This document shows positions 31,901 to 40,154 of a stretch of 54,614 nucleotides of DNA, piece after piece. Under the pieces are notes generated by a model, which was given only the letters and a program-made list of their open reading frames with translations, ran no database searches and was not told the DNA's origin. The DNA is taken from positions 1 to 54,614 of IMG/VR virus record IMGVR_UViG_3300047199_000011. One strand, written 5' to 3'. How positions within the stretch are numbered: the stretch's first letter is position 1; every line of letters starts with the position of its first letter. Source of the DNA: a virus. The position numbers were made by a program, and so were the translations under genes.

Positions 31901-32112
31901 CGATACAGTGACATGATAGGGTTGCCATCTATGGCCGCCGTGTTGAAATAACAGATAGGTTCACGCTTAACTACCGCTCCTGGCATATTCTCAAAGCGAC
32001 AGTTCTGCGCTACTTCAACATACTGGTCTTGCAGTTCCTCCGGCTCGGACTTGTTGTTCATGCCGGGCAACCGCTTGATATAGAATGGTGTTGGCTGGCT
32101 TGAGAGTGGCAT
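28915..32112 (-). CDS. Tail nozzle/tip protein with GHTH repeats (1065 aa)
   Basis: The first 520 residues are beta-rich with repeated blade-like segments (RYYTSGGITKFIATSGTGIYVG; YLGWDHWYLYDG), as in T7 gp12-type nozzle proteins. The middle has five [GD]HTH-type motifs (near 557, 665, 692, 777, 807), typical of phage tail collar/fibre domains that bind metal or form trimers. The C-terminal 200 residues look like a jelly-roll (VYWETENASGTFNISLLSNSNRWDSF). It directly follows the adaptor gene, with one shared base. Receptor contact or tail-tube role is inferred. Confidence 0.8.
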   Translation of the reverse strand: MPLSSQPTPFYIKRLPGMNNKSEPEELQDQYVEVAQNCRFENMPGAVVKREPICYFNTAAIDGNPIMSLYRYYTSGGITKFIATSGTGIYVGDDATGTWTLIRTVTTTGKRFKFVTYKDILIGSSGYDNIFAYDGSSDNITWELGSAKAKIGPAGSITRTAISYAITWDDDWYVPGAVSNTIAIVTAQNISLSNIPLGPIGTVNRKIYRKSSETGGGYRLIATLANNTSTTYTDTTADASAGTLMPGVTDSMPRGAELQIYRERLFITRDPTAPNTIYYSDPYTPWYIQKDTQLMYLEISPDDNDEIMGIPIVMGNIVCIKKNTIRKVFILGPTGNWYAEDPFSFSGSPAAYSICQTPMGIVYLGWDHWYLYDGSNAQPVIDEFDTGEILPANYYDVVSHWDNSEFLAAYTDLSYGSQVHDRVMRYNFKRKTLSYDTIFANCFASKRGDQETGELYYGASNNGFVYQAVNEDINYRLTTKTDALTGTLSNVFVGGTENNPYMEIGTIATAVDIPQNICIFWDSEDTNPGVGWTEISSPNNFIKISATQGTIHAGTGHTHGLAGNTSTGPGSEGRPDDNQPSGSNPSHYHPFSITSGSTIAEPKHLRYRLFYKNATVTGEGEFPVGAIVMYDQTAVPEGWEMVDAEGYYIKLQTTDLGYPYPADHTHSYSGNTSAENTGPTSSDGGAATFAGIGHTHSISGTTDTANLDSWELDYVSFRFIRRIGEEGTWDGTAKYAYALYYTAGTPGNGWVDQSATYEGRFLRIGTGAPAVGAASNAAHTHTFSVSATGSSGANQGSGSPDGHAAVDHTHSIASTASASGSAVVPPSITFRLFRKELGKMKDYNAEWETPSLTAGTWTSPAAQLSPELFKSLWWNEALGAGSDMLVYIRVGATQALCLAAAWQPIAGFTNPNSQSLVGIPVGSWVQVKVEFSRTLITDSNPKLYSANGFLLKFSYSKGAIMAEAAVEFVYDMGFRHFDAPAIDKIFQKLASRHEGSLGSFAVYWETENASGTFNISLLSNSNRWDSFFPSNAFGREIKLKFYKNDLYSFKLKELQGFYAAQPLII

Positions 32113-32795
32113 TAGTGATTCCCGTAGTAGTAATCGTTTCTATAATTCTTCATCGTGATGTCATCGTCTTCCTTCTCACGATGTCTTTCAACCTGGTAGT
32201 CATGGATCTTGGAGTAGTATTTCTGCCAGGCATCGTTGGCCTTGTCACCGAATCCACGCTGTTCGTAGCCGTTGGCAACGACGTAATCAACGATAGCAGG
32301 CTGAATGTATTCAGGCACTTGCGGAGATTCTGAGTCACCGTTGATATCAACGTGCGCCTTCGTGTAATAGAGTTGGCCATAGTTCGTACCGGCGTTGGTA
32401 ACGTCAGGCTTCTGGAACAGGACGAACGAATCTTCCTCCCTGTCATAGTAATACTCATGAGGGATGCCCGCGTCAACAGACTTCCATGTCGGGTTAGTTA
32501 GATCAAGCTTAGTCCTGGTGGTAGACTCCAGTTTCTGCCAGGTAATCCCTGTCTGCTTATAATAAACCTCATTGACAGATAGCACTGTTACCCCAGGTAT
32601 CAAGGCCGTCATGGTGTATTCACCTACTCCAGAAGACGTAGTGAAGTAACTCACCCCGCGCAGGCACTTCGCCCTGAAGGCCACATCAGTGCAGCCATCG
32701 TTGATCATCGTGTTCATCTCGGCATCTGACCAGAATGACGCGGTCGTTTCTCCGAGCCTCTTACGTATTAGACTTCTGATTTCTGAGCGCGTCAT
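32112..32795 (-). CDS. Head-to-tail adaptor protein (227 aa)
   Basis: The N-terminus (TRSEIRSLIRKRLGETTASFWSDAEMNTMINDG) matches helical adaptor proteins of podovirus tails that bind under the portal. The rest is beta-rich with a basic C-terminus. Its place just before the nozzle gene fits a gp11-like tail adaptor. Assignment by pattern and order. Confidence 0.75.
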   Translation of the reverse strand: MTRSEIRSLIRKRLGETTASFWSDAEMNTMINDGCTDVAFRAKCLRGVSYFTTSSGVGEYTMTALIPGVTVLSVNEVYYKQTGITWQKLESTTRTKLDLTNPTWKSVDAGIPHEYYYDREEDSFVLFQKPDVTNAGTNYGQLYYTKAHVDINGDSESPQVPEYIQPAIVDYVVANGYEQRGFGDKANDAWQKYYSKIHDYQVERHREKEDDDITMKNYRNDYYYGNH

Positions 32796-32804
32796 TGTTC
32801 CTCC

Positions 32805-34598
32805 TTAAAGATTCAATCTCCATAATTCTATGTGTGAACCAATGGCAATTGCGTTAGCGTAATTTACAATACTTATTGAAGTGATATTGTCAGCAGTGTT
32901 ATTCCATGACCATCCCCATGTCGTTATATAACCAACAGCTGTTCCTGATATTCCATAAGTTGAGGAAAGCAACGCCGGTCTTATGAAACCTGATTTAGCA
33001 TAGATCAATAACTCACCCAAGCCAATGTCTGACAACACACTCGAAGAACTTAATAGGTAACCAGTGTAAGTAGTACTCTGAGCGGCTATGACACCAGTTG
33101 AAGTCCCTGTAAGCACTTGATATCCATAGTTACCCACCGTACCACCTATGCTGTCGTAATTAAGACAAACCCTAGCATTGGCTCCCCCATTGTATCCGTT
33201 TACTAATCTGCCTACTAATTTATACACTACATCCCTATTCCCATCGAGTCCTGTGATATCTATTTGAGTTGCCGCGCTGGTAAGGGTATTGTCATAGATT
33301 AACTGCCAATGTCCATAGGAAACACTGGCGCCTAATCCTACTGGGTCTATCTCACCTGTCTTCATGCCTGAAGTGATCTTACGCTTTCTAAGGAGAATAA
33401 TGCGCGTTCCTGCACCAAAGTTATTTCCATAAGTGCCCGCACCACCGCCTGTCCACACAGTAAAGACTATACTTGTTATATTATCAGTAGTGTTATTCCA
33501 CGAATGACCATACTCCTCAACTTCGGTAACGGTTTTACCAACGATCTGATCTGCGCTTTGCATCAAAGAAGTACGCACCTTACCGCTTTTAGCATAGATA
33601 ACGGTATCAGATAAAGCAACATTCCCTAAATACGGAGAAAGGTTTGCACCGCCTATGAACTGATATTGGTCAGTACCCCGAGATGCTCCTGCCACAGCAC
33701 CATAACCGTATATTCTTTGATATCCATAATTTGAACCTGCATCGTTATTGAATCTTATGTATGTATATGACGCTCCATTGAATCCATTGACATAATGGTA
33801 TATCAACCGATACTCCTCATCCGTGTCCCCATCCAACCCATCTATGACGTATTGCGTAAGAGGAGAGTCATAGGACGTGGTAGAAGGAGTAAAGTCGCTG
33901 GTCCAACGAGCAGTACCTTTGGAGATACGAATTTCATCCATATACCCATCAAGAGCAGCAGAAGAAGCAGGTTGATATGTTCCAATATACAACGGACCAT
34001 TAACGTCATCCCAGGTACCGAATGGAGTGACAGTAGTGACTGCTTGCGAAACTCCATCTGCAAACATTAAACAGGTAGAACCGCTACGTACCACTGCAAC
34101 ATGATGCCAAGTTCCAACCGTTAGCCCAGACCAGGCGTTAGTCATTATAAACGAACCGCCTGAAGATGAATCAAGAACAATCTTATTGGTATTCCCTATT
34201 TCTACATACCAACTTGTTCCTGCATACTGAGCTACAAATACGTGTTCAGTGTTTATAGAGTTGAGATTAAACCAGAAGTCTATTGTGAAATTACCTGTTC
34301 CGAAAGCCCAGTCTGCACTGTCTGCCGCAGTAATGTACTGCTTATTTGCTTTGACGAACTTGATACTGCTTACTCTGAACTTATAAGTTGAATTACTATA
34401 AACAGGTGTTCCGGTAGTCCCGGCCGCAGTCAACGTATGTGGAGTAGAAGCGTTATCATAGAACGTAGCCCCATTGTTAGGGCCGCCACCATGTATAAGC
34501 AATGTGGTGTTAGATGCTACCACACCAACCAGCTTATCATGGACAAGCTCCATAGTAGTATCAATGCTATCTGGTTTATCTAAGTCGCCATACTTCAT
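32805..34598 (-). CDS. LamG-domain fibre protein (597 aa)
   Basis: Residues about 50-250 form a concanavalin/LamG-like domain (FNGNFTIDFWF-type strand, then WHHVAVVRSGSTCLMFADG and DGYMDEIRISKGTARWTSDF). These domains bind sugars. The C-terminal part carries two copies of a module with IYAKSG and a WNNTTDNITS motif. The upstream gene carries one copy. Probably a host-receptor protein. It overlaps its neighbour by four bases. Confidence 0.85.
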   Translation of the reverse strand: MKYGDLDKPDSIDTTMELVHDKLVGVVASNTTLLIHGGGPNNGATFYDNASTPHTLTAAGTTGTPVYSNSTYKFRVSSIKFVKANKQYITAADSADWAFGTGNFTIDFWFNLNSINTEHVFVAQYAGTSWYVEIGNTNKIVLDSSSGGSFIMTNAWSGLTVGTWHHVAVVRSGSTCLMFADGVSQAVTTVTPFGTWDDVNGPLYIGTYQPASSAALDGYMDEIRISKGTARWTSDFTPSTTSYDSPLTQYVIDGLDGDTDEEYRLIYHYVNGFNGASYTYIRFNNDAGSNYGYQRIYGYGAVAGASRGTDQYQFIGGANLSPYLGNVALSDTVIYAKSGKVRTSLMQSADQIVGKTVTEVEEYGHSWNNTTDNITSIVFTVWTGGGAGTYGNNFGAGTRIILLRKRKITSGMKTGEIDPVGLGASVSYGHWQLIYDNTLTSAATQIDITGLDGNRDVVYKLVGRLVNGYNGGANARVCLNYDSIGGTVGNYGYQVLTGTSTGVIAAQSTTYTGYLLSSSSVLSDIGLGELLIYAKSGFIRPALLSSTYGISGTAVGYITTWGWSWNNTADNITSISIVNYANAIAIGSHIELWRLNL

Positions 34599-35794
34599 GG
34601 GTAGACCTTCCTGTATAAAATAAACTTAGTGCCAACTCCCAAACCTTCATTCCCATTATAAGAAAATAAAACCAAAGATGAGATAGGAGCTGTCGTATTA
34701 TTCCAAGTTTGCCCCCACTCAGACAGGTCATCAACAGTCGTGGTTGCTCCATTGGTAGCTGATGTCAACGCCGTCCTAAGATAGCCACTCTTGGCATAAA
34801 TAATAGAGCTGGAAGAATAGAAATCTCCAACAACACTGGTAGCAGTCGCACCATACAAAATAAAGAAAGAAGATGTGCTCCTGCTAGCGGAGATTGTAAC
34901 ACCAGCCCCATACACCGTTTGATAACCATAGTTAGCCCCACTGTCATTGTTTAACCGCAATGCTGGATAAGTAGCCGCAGTTGAAATCATCACATTACTT
35001 AATAATTTATACTCCTCGTCAACATCACCATTTACCAGCGCGGTAGTCTTGAGCGGAGGAGTGAAGTCAGATGTCCAGCGGGCGATACCCTTAGAGATAC
35101 GGATGTCGTCAAGCCAGCCGTTAAAGAAATAGCTCTCAACTGTATTCACCACCAAATCACCAATCCTGAATGGAGTAGTTATATTATTAACAATGATGCC
35201 AGTTACATCAAGAGTACCGTCTGCAATTCCATCTATAAATAATCGGAGAGTGTTACCATCTCTTACGAAGGCTATATGATGCCATGCTCCAGCAGTAATC
35301 GTTCCTGTACTCGTAACCGCCCTGCTTCCTGTGGCAGTAATATAAATTCTACCAGTAACGTGGTTAGTATCATTAAACTCAACAAACCAACCCATCTGAG
35401 GACCAGTATTTCCATCCCCGCAACCAATAGGATACTGAAAGGTTCCATCTGCGTTCTTCCTTACCCAGAAATCTATAGTAAAATCTCCAGAGCCAAAATA
35501 CCAATCTGTACTGCTTGCCAGCGAGAGGTAGTCACCTGTGCCATCAAAGAGAACACTTGAAACACCGAACTTCTTCTGCGCCGTATCTATCTGGGCATTA
35601 CCGTTACACGTCACTGTGTGCCCACACTCATCTATGACTGAGGTAGAAGAATCTACACCTTCCCCGCTTATCATCAGCACATTATATGGATTGGTGATAG
35701 GAACAGTGGTAGTAGCAACAGTTATTTCCTTCTCCCAGAGTACCTGCCAGTGGTCTATGACTTTAGCTTGAGGTCTTATCTTTCCGTATTTCAT
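34595..35794 (-). CDS. LamG-domain fibre protein, paralog (399 aa)
   Basis: Start 35794 forms an ATGA overlap with the 27-residue peptide gene; an earlier in-frame GTG/ATG region lies within that peptide gene. The product has a LamG-like domain (FTIDFWVRKNADGT, WHHIAFVRDGNTLRLFIDG, DDIRISKGIARWTSDFTP) and one IYAKSG/WNNTTAP module. It is clearly related to the gene at 32805. Probably part of the receptor-binding fibre. Confidence 0.85.
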   Translation of the reverse strand: MKYGKIRPQAKVIDHWQVLWEKEITVATTTVPITNPYNVLMISGEGVDSSTSVIDECGHTVTCNGNAQIDTAQKKFGVSSVLFDGTGDYLSLASSTDWYFGSGDFTIDFWVRKNADGTFQYPIGCGDGNTGPQMGWFVEFNDTNHVTGRIYITATGSRAVTSTGTITAGAWHHIAFVRDGNTLRLFIDGIADGTLDVTGIIVNNITTPFRIGDLVVNTVESYFFNGWLDDIRISKGIARWTSDFTPPLKTTALVNGDVDEEYKLLSNVMISTAATYPALRLNNDSGANYGYQTVYGAGVTISASRSTSSFFILYGATATSVVGDFYSSSSIIYAKSGYLRTALTSATNGATTTVDDLSEWGQTWNNTTAPISSLVLFSYNGNEGLGVGTKFILYRKVYP

Positions 35795-35874
35795 AGCATC
35801 ATCGTAGCGGTTAAGAATAAATACAACAACCAAATAAATAAGACAGCTTCAAGAACAACTATCAACCATCTCAT
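35791..35874 (-). CDS. 27-aa single-span membrane peptide
   Basis: It begins in an ATGA overlap with the gene before it and ends in an ATGA overlap with the LamG gene after it. The peptide is almost all hydrophobic (LIVVLEAVLFIWLLYLFL). Double overlap is strong evidence of a real coupled gene. A tiny holin-like or membrane-anchoring role is possible. Confidence 0.6.
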   Translation of the reverse strand: MRWLIVVLEAVLFIWLLYLFLTATMML

Positions 35875-36158
35875 ACTTCATCAAACATGATTCGTATTGT
35901 AGTGTTAGCATCGCAGGTTATCTTAACATCTTCATTATCCTCACCCTGCTTGTTGATCCCTACTGCTCCTGTCACTCCCCCGATTCCTTCAATGATCAAC
36001 CCAGAGGTGGGGAATGAAATAGTATACGCTCCTTCTGCTTCAACAATGATGCTCCAGATAAACACATAGTCATTATTTGAAGGAGTTATGATAGAGGTAT
36101 CTACTTGTGCCGTGGTAAATGTTTCGTGTAGTGATGTCGTTTTCTTAACGAGTCCCAT
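35871..36158 (-). CDS. Small beta-rich protein (95 aa)
   Basis: The product is beta-rich with alternating hydrophobic residues (YVFIWSIIVEAEGAYTISFP), like a small jelly-roll or fibre-capping protein. It lies between the fibre genes. No family recognised. Confidence 0.7.
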   Translation of the reverse strand: MGLVKKTTSLHETFTTAQVDTSIITPSNNDYVFIWSIIVEAEGAYTISFPTSGLIIEGIGGVTGAVGINKQGEDNEDVKITCDANTTIRIMFDEV

Positions 36159-36167
36159 AGCTCCTCC

Positions 36168-38204
36168 TTATACAATATAAGCGTAACCCCACGTACCCGC
36201 GATAGAACCCCCGCCTGCGGTTACATAGGAACCTAGGTCAACTGCTACTGTGTTCGTAGCTCCGGTAATGCTGTCAGGTATGATCTGCTGGAAGTTGTTA
36301 TCAAAGATAGTAACCATAGCTGTGTACGGCGCCGCGAGCGCACCGCTGTGAGTAATAGTCAAGACTCCTGCGGTAAGGCTAGCGTTGGTGAAGGTAGCCC
36401 GGGTAAGAGAAGCTCCAGTTACAGGCGTATAGAACTCAAGAGCTGTTTCGCCAACGTTTACCCTTACGGCCTGCAATGAGCCTCCGGTATAAGCGGCCGG
36501 AGTATCGGTAAGCCCCAGGAAGGTAGTCGTACCTGCGGCAGACAGGGTATGGGTAGCTGTGGTATAGGTTAAACCTGTTCCTACGGTCACCCACTGCACA
36601 GAACCATCCGTATCGTCCCATATCATTAACCGGTCAGCGTTCGGATCAGCAAGGCTCTGTATGCCCAAATGGCTAAGGGAAAGGGTGCGGGTGGCAGAAA
36701 TGTCCCCTCCCCCTGTGAGCCCTGTGCCTGTAGAGATGCTTACGGCCGTATGGTCAACGTGCCTGTTGGCATCGTAGTTATTGAGAGAGTTGTGATCAAC
36801 GCCGGCTGGGAGAACTACTGCGGTGATATCTTGTCCCGCCAGGGTGAAGTCGACTGAAGTACTGTCAGTCACAGAAGCCGCAGCGTGCCGCGCGGCCGTA
36901 TTCAACGCTATATCAGCGTGGGTGAAGGCTAAGTTATGGGCCGTAACTGCTGAGCTTCCGAGGTCTGTATTCGTAACCTGTTGTCCCACAACACTGATTC
37001 CAGTCCCTGCCGTGGCGGCCACATGGTTATTCAACACAGCCTGGTACAAGGTTTCACCGTTGATAACCCTATTGGCGGCCATCCCAGCGGTATCAAGCTG
37101 GAGGCTAAAGCCGTCAGAGTTAATAGTCCAGGAATCAAAGGTCGTACCGCCGGCCACAACTGCGCCAACGATAAGGCCTGAAACGTTGATATTGGGAGTG
37201 TAGAGAGTGTCTGTCGCAGGGTTATAGTAGAAGGCCGCTTCTGAAGCTAAGCCACCAGCACCATTGTTGTACTGAAGTTCATTAGCCGCACCAGCTACTG
37301 TGAAATGTTCATTCGCAGCGTAATTTAACAGTTGGTCATGGTCAACTCCTGCCGGGAGAACCGCAGCGGTAAGGTTGATCCCCGCAAGGGTGAGGTCTAC
37401 TGAAGCCGTATCTGAAACAGTGAACCCAGGCGCAGTGGTGATGTCAAAGAAGTTAACCCCGTCATTAGAGAACTGCCAGGTGTTCGTCCCTTCGTTGTAC
37501 TCAATGGTCGGCCGGTTAGGATCGGCATTGTTAGCCTGAAGTTCCCCGCGGAACTCAGAAGCCCTAATTGGAGCAAAGGCGCTATCTGCCGCGTTCCTGA
37601 TATCAACGATAGTGGGAGTGAGATCATCAACCTTGATCTTAGCCGAATTAAGCGGGTTGACATTATTGAGCTGGAAGGTTTCATTATCGCTCCCCGTATC
37701 CGTATTCTGAACGTGCATAAGGATAACCGCGCTCGCAAGATCAGCCTCAGTCTGGGTGTACTGGTCAATGAGGACCTTGTTTGTGTGGTTATGGGTGTCT
37801 ACTGTCAGGGAGTTCAGGGTGGCCGCAGAAATGCCGTTTATTGAATCACAGGTGAGCCCAGCACAACGAAAGTCAGCGTAAGCAGTATCTAGGTTATTCC
37901 GCACTGATACGCCACTATTTCCCTTAAGAAGATAGCCAGAAGACCCATTCAGGTAGAAAGTAGGGCTGGCAGTACCCGCATCAGAGTTCTGTACATGGCC
38001 TCCTGCGCCTAATATGGCAGCCTCTAAACCCTCTAAACGATCCCTTACCGTAGGAAAGGAACCCTTAACGTTCGTACCAAGCTCTGTCTGTATGGCAATG
38101 ATCTCTCCCGCGGCCTCATTATGAATGAGGGTATGCTGACCCAGCAAGAGAGTTTCTGTACCATTACGGGTGGTATATGTGTAAATCGTATCTGGATAAG
38201 CCAT
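36168..38204 (-). CDS. Tail fibre protein (678 aa)
   Basis: Long repetitive beta-rich protein. Internal repeats include VDLTLAGINLTAAVLPAGVDH near 265 and a matching VDFTLAGQDITAVVLPAGVDH near 445, with NHVAATAG and SLSHLGIQSL between. The N-terminus looks globular and the C-terminus is a compact beta domain. This pattern fits a trimeric tail fibre or spike. The start follows AGGAGG. Receptor binding at the tip is inferred. Confidence 0.8.
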   Translation of the reverse strand: MAYPDTIYTYTTRNGTETLLLGQHTLIHNEAAGEIIAIQTELGTNVKGSFPTVRDRLEGLEAAILGAGGHVQNSDAGTASPTFYLNGSSGYLLKGNSGVSVRNNLDTAYADFRCAGLTCDSINGISAATLNSLTVDTHNHTNKVLIDQYTQTEADLASAVILMHVQNTDTGSDNETFQLNNVNPLNSAKIKVDDLTPTIVDIRNAADSAFAPIRASEFRGELQANNADPNRPTIEYNEGTNTWQFSNDGVNFFDITTAPGFTVSDTASVDLTLAGINLTAAVLPAGVDHDQLLNYAANEHFTVAGAANELQYNNGAGGLASEAAFYYNPATDTLYTPNINVSGLIVGAVVAGGTTFDSWTINSDGFSLQLDTAGMAANRVINGETLYQAVLNNHVAATAGTGISVVGQQVTNTDLGSSAVTAHNLAFTHADIALNTAARHAAASVTDSTSVDFTLAGQDITAVVLPAGVDHNSLNNYDANRHVDHTAVSISTGTGLTGGGDISATRTLSLSHLGIQSLADPNADRLMIWDDTDGSVQWVTVGTGLTYTTATHTLSAAGTTTFLGLTDTPAAYTGGSLQAVRVNVGETALEFYTPVTGASLTRATFTNASLTAGVLTITHSGALAAPYTAMVTIFDNNFQQIIPDSITGATNTVAVDLGSYVTAGGGSIAGTWGYAYIV

Positions 38205-38212
38205 GAGTCCTC

Positions 38213-38512
38213 CTATTTATTGTAAAGGTACGTGCCACAGAACTTGCACCCCCCGACATAATGTTCTCTATCTATATAATACCCGTTGAAGTGTACGGTA
38301 GCGCTATCGAATGTCGTGGTGGAGTCATCCATGGATATCTCATCACCATAAGTAAACCCCCAGCCCGCACGCGAGCCATAGGGGAGATGTACTTCCCTGT
38401 CTAAATTATTTATAAAGCCGCAGCGGGCACACCTAACGAACCTATCATCGCGGTATACTCCGAGGTCGGGATTACGCCCGCTGTGAATTGCTTCTGAATG
38501 AATTTCGCTCAT
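38213..38512 (-). CDS. Zinc-binding small virion protein (99 aa)
   Basis: Two Cys pairs, CARCGF near residue 28 and CKFCGTY near 89, frame a beta-rich middle (SRAGWGFTYGDE). This zinc-ribbon arrangement within a late operon suggests a small structural zinc protein. It starts in an ATGA overlap with the 37-residue gene. Confidence 0.7.
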   Translation of the reverse strand: MSEIHSEAIHSGRNPDLGVYRDDRFVRCARCGFINNLDREVHLPYGSRAGWGFTYGDEISMDDSTTTFDSATVHFNGYYIDREHYVGGCKFCGTYLYNK

Positions 38513-38622
38513 GATCCCTCTATCTTCTTTATTATCCAGAAGATTGCTATTACTGCCGCAGAAGCAGCCAGAAAAGCAAGTATTAAACCTAACCCAAAAT
38601 AGAACCCTGTTAATACATTCAT
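38509..38622 (-). CDS. 37-aa single-span membrane peptide
   Basis: It starts in an ATGA overlap with the lipoprotein gene and ends in one with the zinc-binding gene. The peptide has a Gly-rich hydrophobic span (about 5-31) and a basic end (IIKKIEGS). It lies in the lysis/envelope cassette, so a holin or antiholin role is possible. Confidence 0.6.
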   Translation of the reverse strand: MNVLTGFYFGLGLILAFLAASAAVIAIFWIIKKIEGS

Positions 38623-38837
38623 GGATTCACCGTAGTTATTTTCCTGTACAAGCCCTTACTCATAAGGACCCATTCAAATACAGGAATCGGAGGTTGGGTG
38701 TTAGGATTACCGGCAATCACCTTATCCGAGTCGTTGAAGTAAACGGGTTTTAAGCGTACACAACCTAAGGATGTCGAAAGTAACAATAGTAAGAGTATCG
38801 CTGTCATTCGCCGCCAATGCAATATCCCTCTTAACAT
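38619..38837 (-). CDS. Outer-membrane-type lipoprotein, spanin-like (72 aa)
   Basis: GGAGGCAGATT precedes ATG 38837. A basic start (MLRGILHWRR) leads to a hydrophobic stretch and the lipobox LLSTSLGC, so Cys near 26 would be lipidated. The mature part (about 47 residues) is Pro-containing (PNTQPPIPVFEW). The gene begins inside the neighbouring membrane-protein gene in another frame, the layout of Rz/Rz1-type spanins. Spanin function is inferred. Confidence 0.65.
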   Translation of the reverse strand: MLRGILHWRRMTAILLLLLLSTSLGCVRLKPVYFNDSDKVIAGNPNTQPPIPVFEWVLMSKGLYRKITTVNP

Positions 38838-38958
38838 AATCTGCCTCCAAGTCTTTGTAGACTTGATCGATCTGTGCATAAAGCTGACGACGGGGGTTAA
38901 GGAACCACGCAAGCAGAGTAGCAACAATCCCTATCACCCCCGTTATCAGTGTTATCAT
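38722..38958 (-). CDS. Inner-membrane spanin-like protein (78 aa)
   Basis: An N-terminal span (about residues 2-19, LITGVIGIVATLLAWF) is followed by a charged helix (RRQLYAQIDQVYKDLEADYVKRD), as in Rz-type i-spanins, though the periplasmic part is short. The lipoprotein gene starts within it and runs past its end. A membrane-disruption role with that partner is inferred. Confidence 0.6.
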   Translation of the reverse strand: MITLITGVIGIVATLLAWFLNPRRQLYAQIDQVYKDLEADYVKRDIALAANDSDTLTIVTFDILRLCTLKTRLLQRLG

Positions 38959-38993
38959 TTCTTCTTCCTTTTCTTACACGCCATGGCAAACTC

Positions 38994-39296
38994 CTATGCT
39001 GAGTGCTCCATGTTAAGCAGGTCGAGCGCGTGGATCAACTTCTTCTCGATCTTGGCGATCTGTTTCACGGGAAGCTTTGCATTGATGAGTGTTGCGCCGT
39101 TCACTACCAGCAGGCAATCGATGGCATCCGCACCACCCACTCCCGACGGAGCAACCTTGACCAACTTCTCTAACTTCGAATCTTCCAGATAGCCCTTCAA
39201 CTCAACGGCCACATCATCAGGGCAATTCGTAATCTGGAACGTGGTCGTGGTCACTGAATCACCGGTCACTACTAACTTCAAACTAAAATCAGCCAT
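38994..39296 (-). CDS. Unknown small protein (100 aa)
   Basis: Start 39296 follows AGGAGGAAGAC; an upstream in-frame ATG at 39392 is rejected for lack of a site. The product is beta-rich early (FSLKLVVTGDSVTTTTFQITN), then a Val/Gly loop and a helical end. It sits before the lysis-like genes. No family recognised. Confidence 0.7.
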   Translation of the reverse strand: MADFSLKLVVTGDSVTTTTFQITNCPDDVAVELKGYLEDSKLEKLVKVAPSGVGGADAIDCLLVVNGATLINAKLPVKQIAKIEKKLIHALDLLNMEHSA

Positions 39297-39367
39297 GTCT
39301 TCCTCCTGTTTATTTGGGTTTATCCACCCCATACCGTACACTACTCCGTTTACTACTGCTTTTGGTG

Positions 39368-39550
39368 CTACCACCCTTCTTTGACTATCCATGTGTATTT
39401 ATTCTTCTTGCCTTTCTTCAAACCCTGGAATATCATCCGGACACTACCGCAATCCCAGAAATCGTACATAGCTCTGTTCTTCTTACCATCATGCAATAAC
39501 CACTTGCACGTGGGATGCGGAAGCCAGATCATGTAAACCTTGTGCTCCAT
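39368..39550 (-). CDS. Aromatic-rich small protein (60 aa)
   Basis: The start forms a TGATG overlap with the membrane gene. The product is rich in Trp, Tyr, Lys and Cys (LPHPTCKWLLHDGKKN, WDCGSV), apparently a small compact soluble domain. Function unknown. Confidence 0.6.
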   Translation of the reverse strand: MEHKVYMIWLPHPTCKWLLHDGKKNRAMYDFWDCGSVRMIFQGLKKGKKNKYTWIVKEGW

Positions 39551-39732
39551 CACACGTGCAATGTTTGCTGGTGGACTCCAAGATTCTTCCAGATAAGAAG
39601 GCAGCCAACAATGATAATAAGCGCATTGATGACATTCCTGAATAATGGTATGGTGTTGAATTTGTTGTTCACATACCATGCGCCTATCGCAACAGCGATT
39701 ACTACGATCAGACCAATTACGTTAATATCCAT
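39550..39732 (-). CDS. Two-span membrane protein, holin-like (60 aa)
   Basis: AGGAGGATGT precedes the start. Two spans are predicted, about residues 5-20 (VIGLIVVIAVAIGAWY) and 33-50 (VINALIIIVGCLLIW), joined by a polar turn. Length and topology fit small holins. Its place near the lipoprotein and protease genes supports that. Confidence 0.65.
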   Translation of the reverse strand: MDINVIGLIVVIAVAIGAWYVNNKFNTIPLFRNVINALIIIVGCLLIWKNLGVHQQTLHV

Positions 39733-39741
39733 ACATCCTCC

Positions 39742-39975
39742 TTAAAGTGGTACCCAAATTATCCATCCGGGATATGCTTCCCTCAGGAATTTGAATATCG
39801 CGTTTATCACGATTCCTGCTAAGACCATCCACGAAGTAGCTGGATGTCCACTCAACCATGCTACCAATGCCGGGATCTGGGCAACCAGTAGCCTCAGGAG
39901 AAGAAACACTCCCTCGTTTACTGATAACTTCAACCCGATACTAGCCGGTTGCTGTTGAAACGTCATTCTTTCCAT
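39742..39975 (-). CDS. Membrane protein, holin-like (77 aa)
   Basis: The product has hydrophobic segments at about residues 22-43 and 48-62 and a polar start, with no signal. It overlaps the zinc-ribbon gene by 13 bases. A second holin-like candidate. Confidence 0.6.
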   Translation of the reverse strand: MERMTFQQQPASIGLKLSVNEGVFLLLRLLVAQIPALVAWLSGHPATSWMVLAGIVINAIFKFLREAYPGWIIWVPL

Positions 39976-40154
39976 TCAGCTCCCCCCTTTTGTACTATGG
40001 TTATTATCACTTCTTTCTTGGTCGGTATTTTCTTATCTACCTTCCTTCGCGCGGGACTTGTGAAGTCGCAGGCTGTACAATGAATCACATCGTTCTCCCT
40101 GTACACAAACCCCCTACATTCCTTACCATCGATAACATTCGGACACTCTATCAT
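39963..40154 (-). CDS. Zinc-ribbon small protein (63 aa)
   Basis: Two Cys pairs (CPNVIDGKEC near 4-13 and CTAC near 26-29) predict a small zinc ribbon, followed by a basic helix and strand. It overlaps both membrane-related neighbours by a few bases. Function unknown. Confidence 0.65.
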   Translation of the reverse strand: MIECPNVIDGKECRGFVYRENDVIHCTACDFTSPARRKVDKKIPTKKEVIITIVQKGGAEWKE

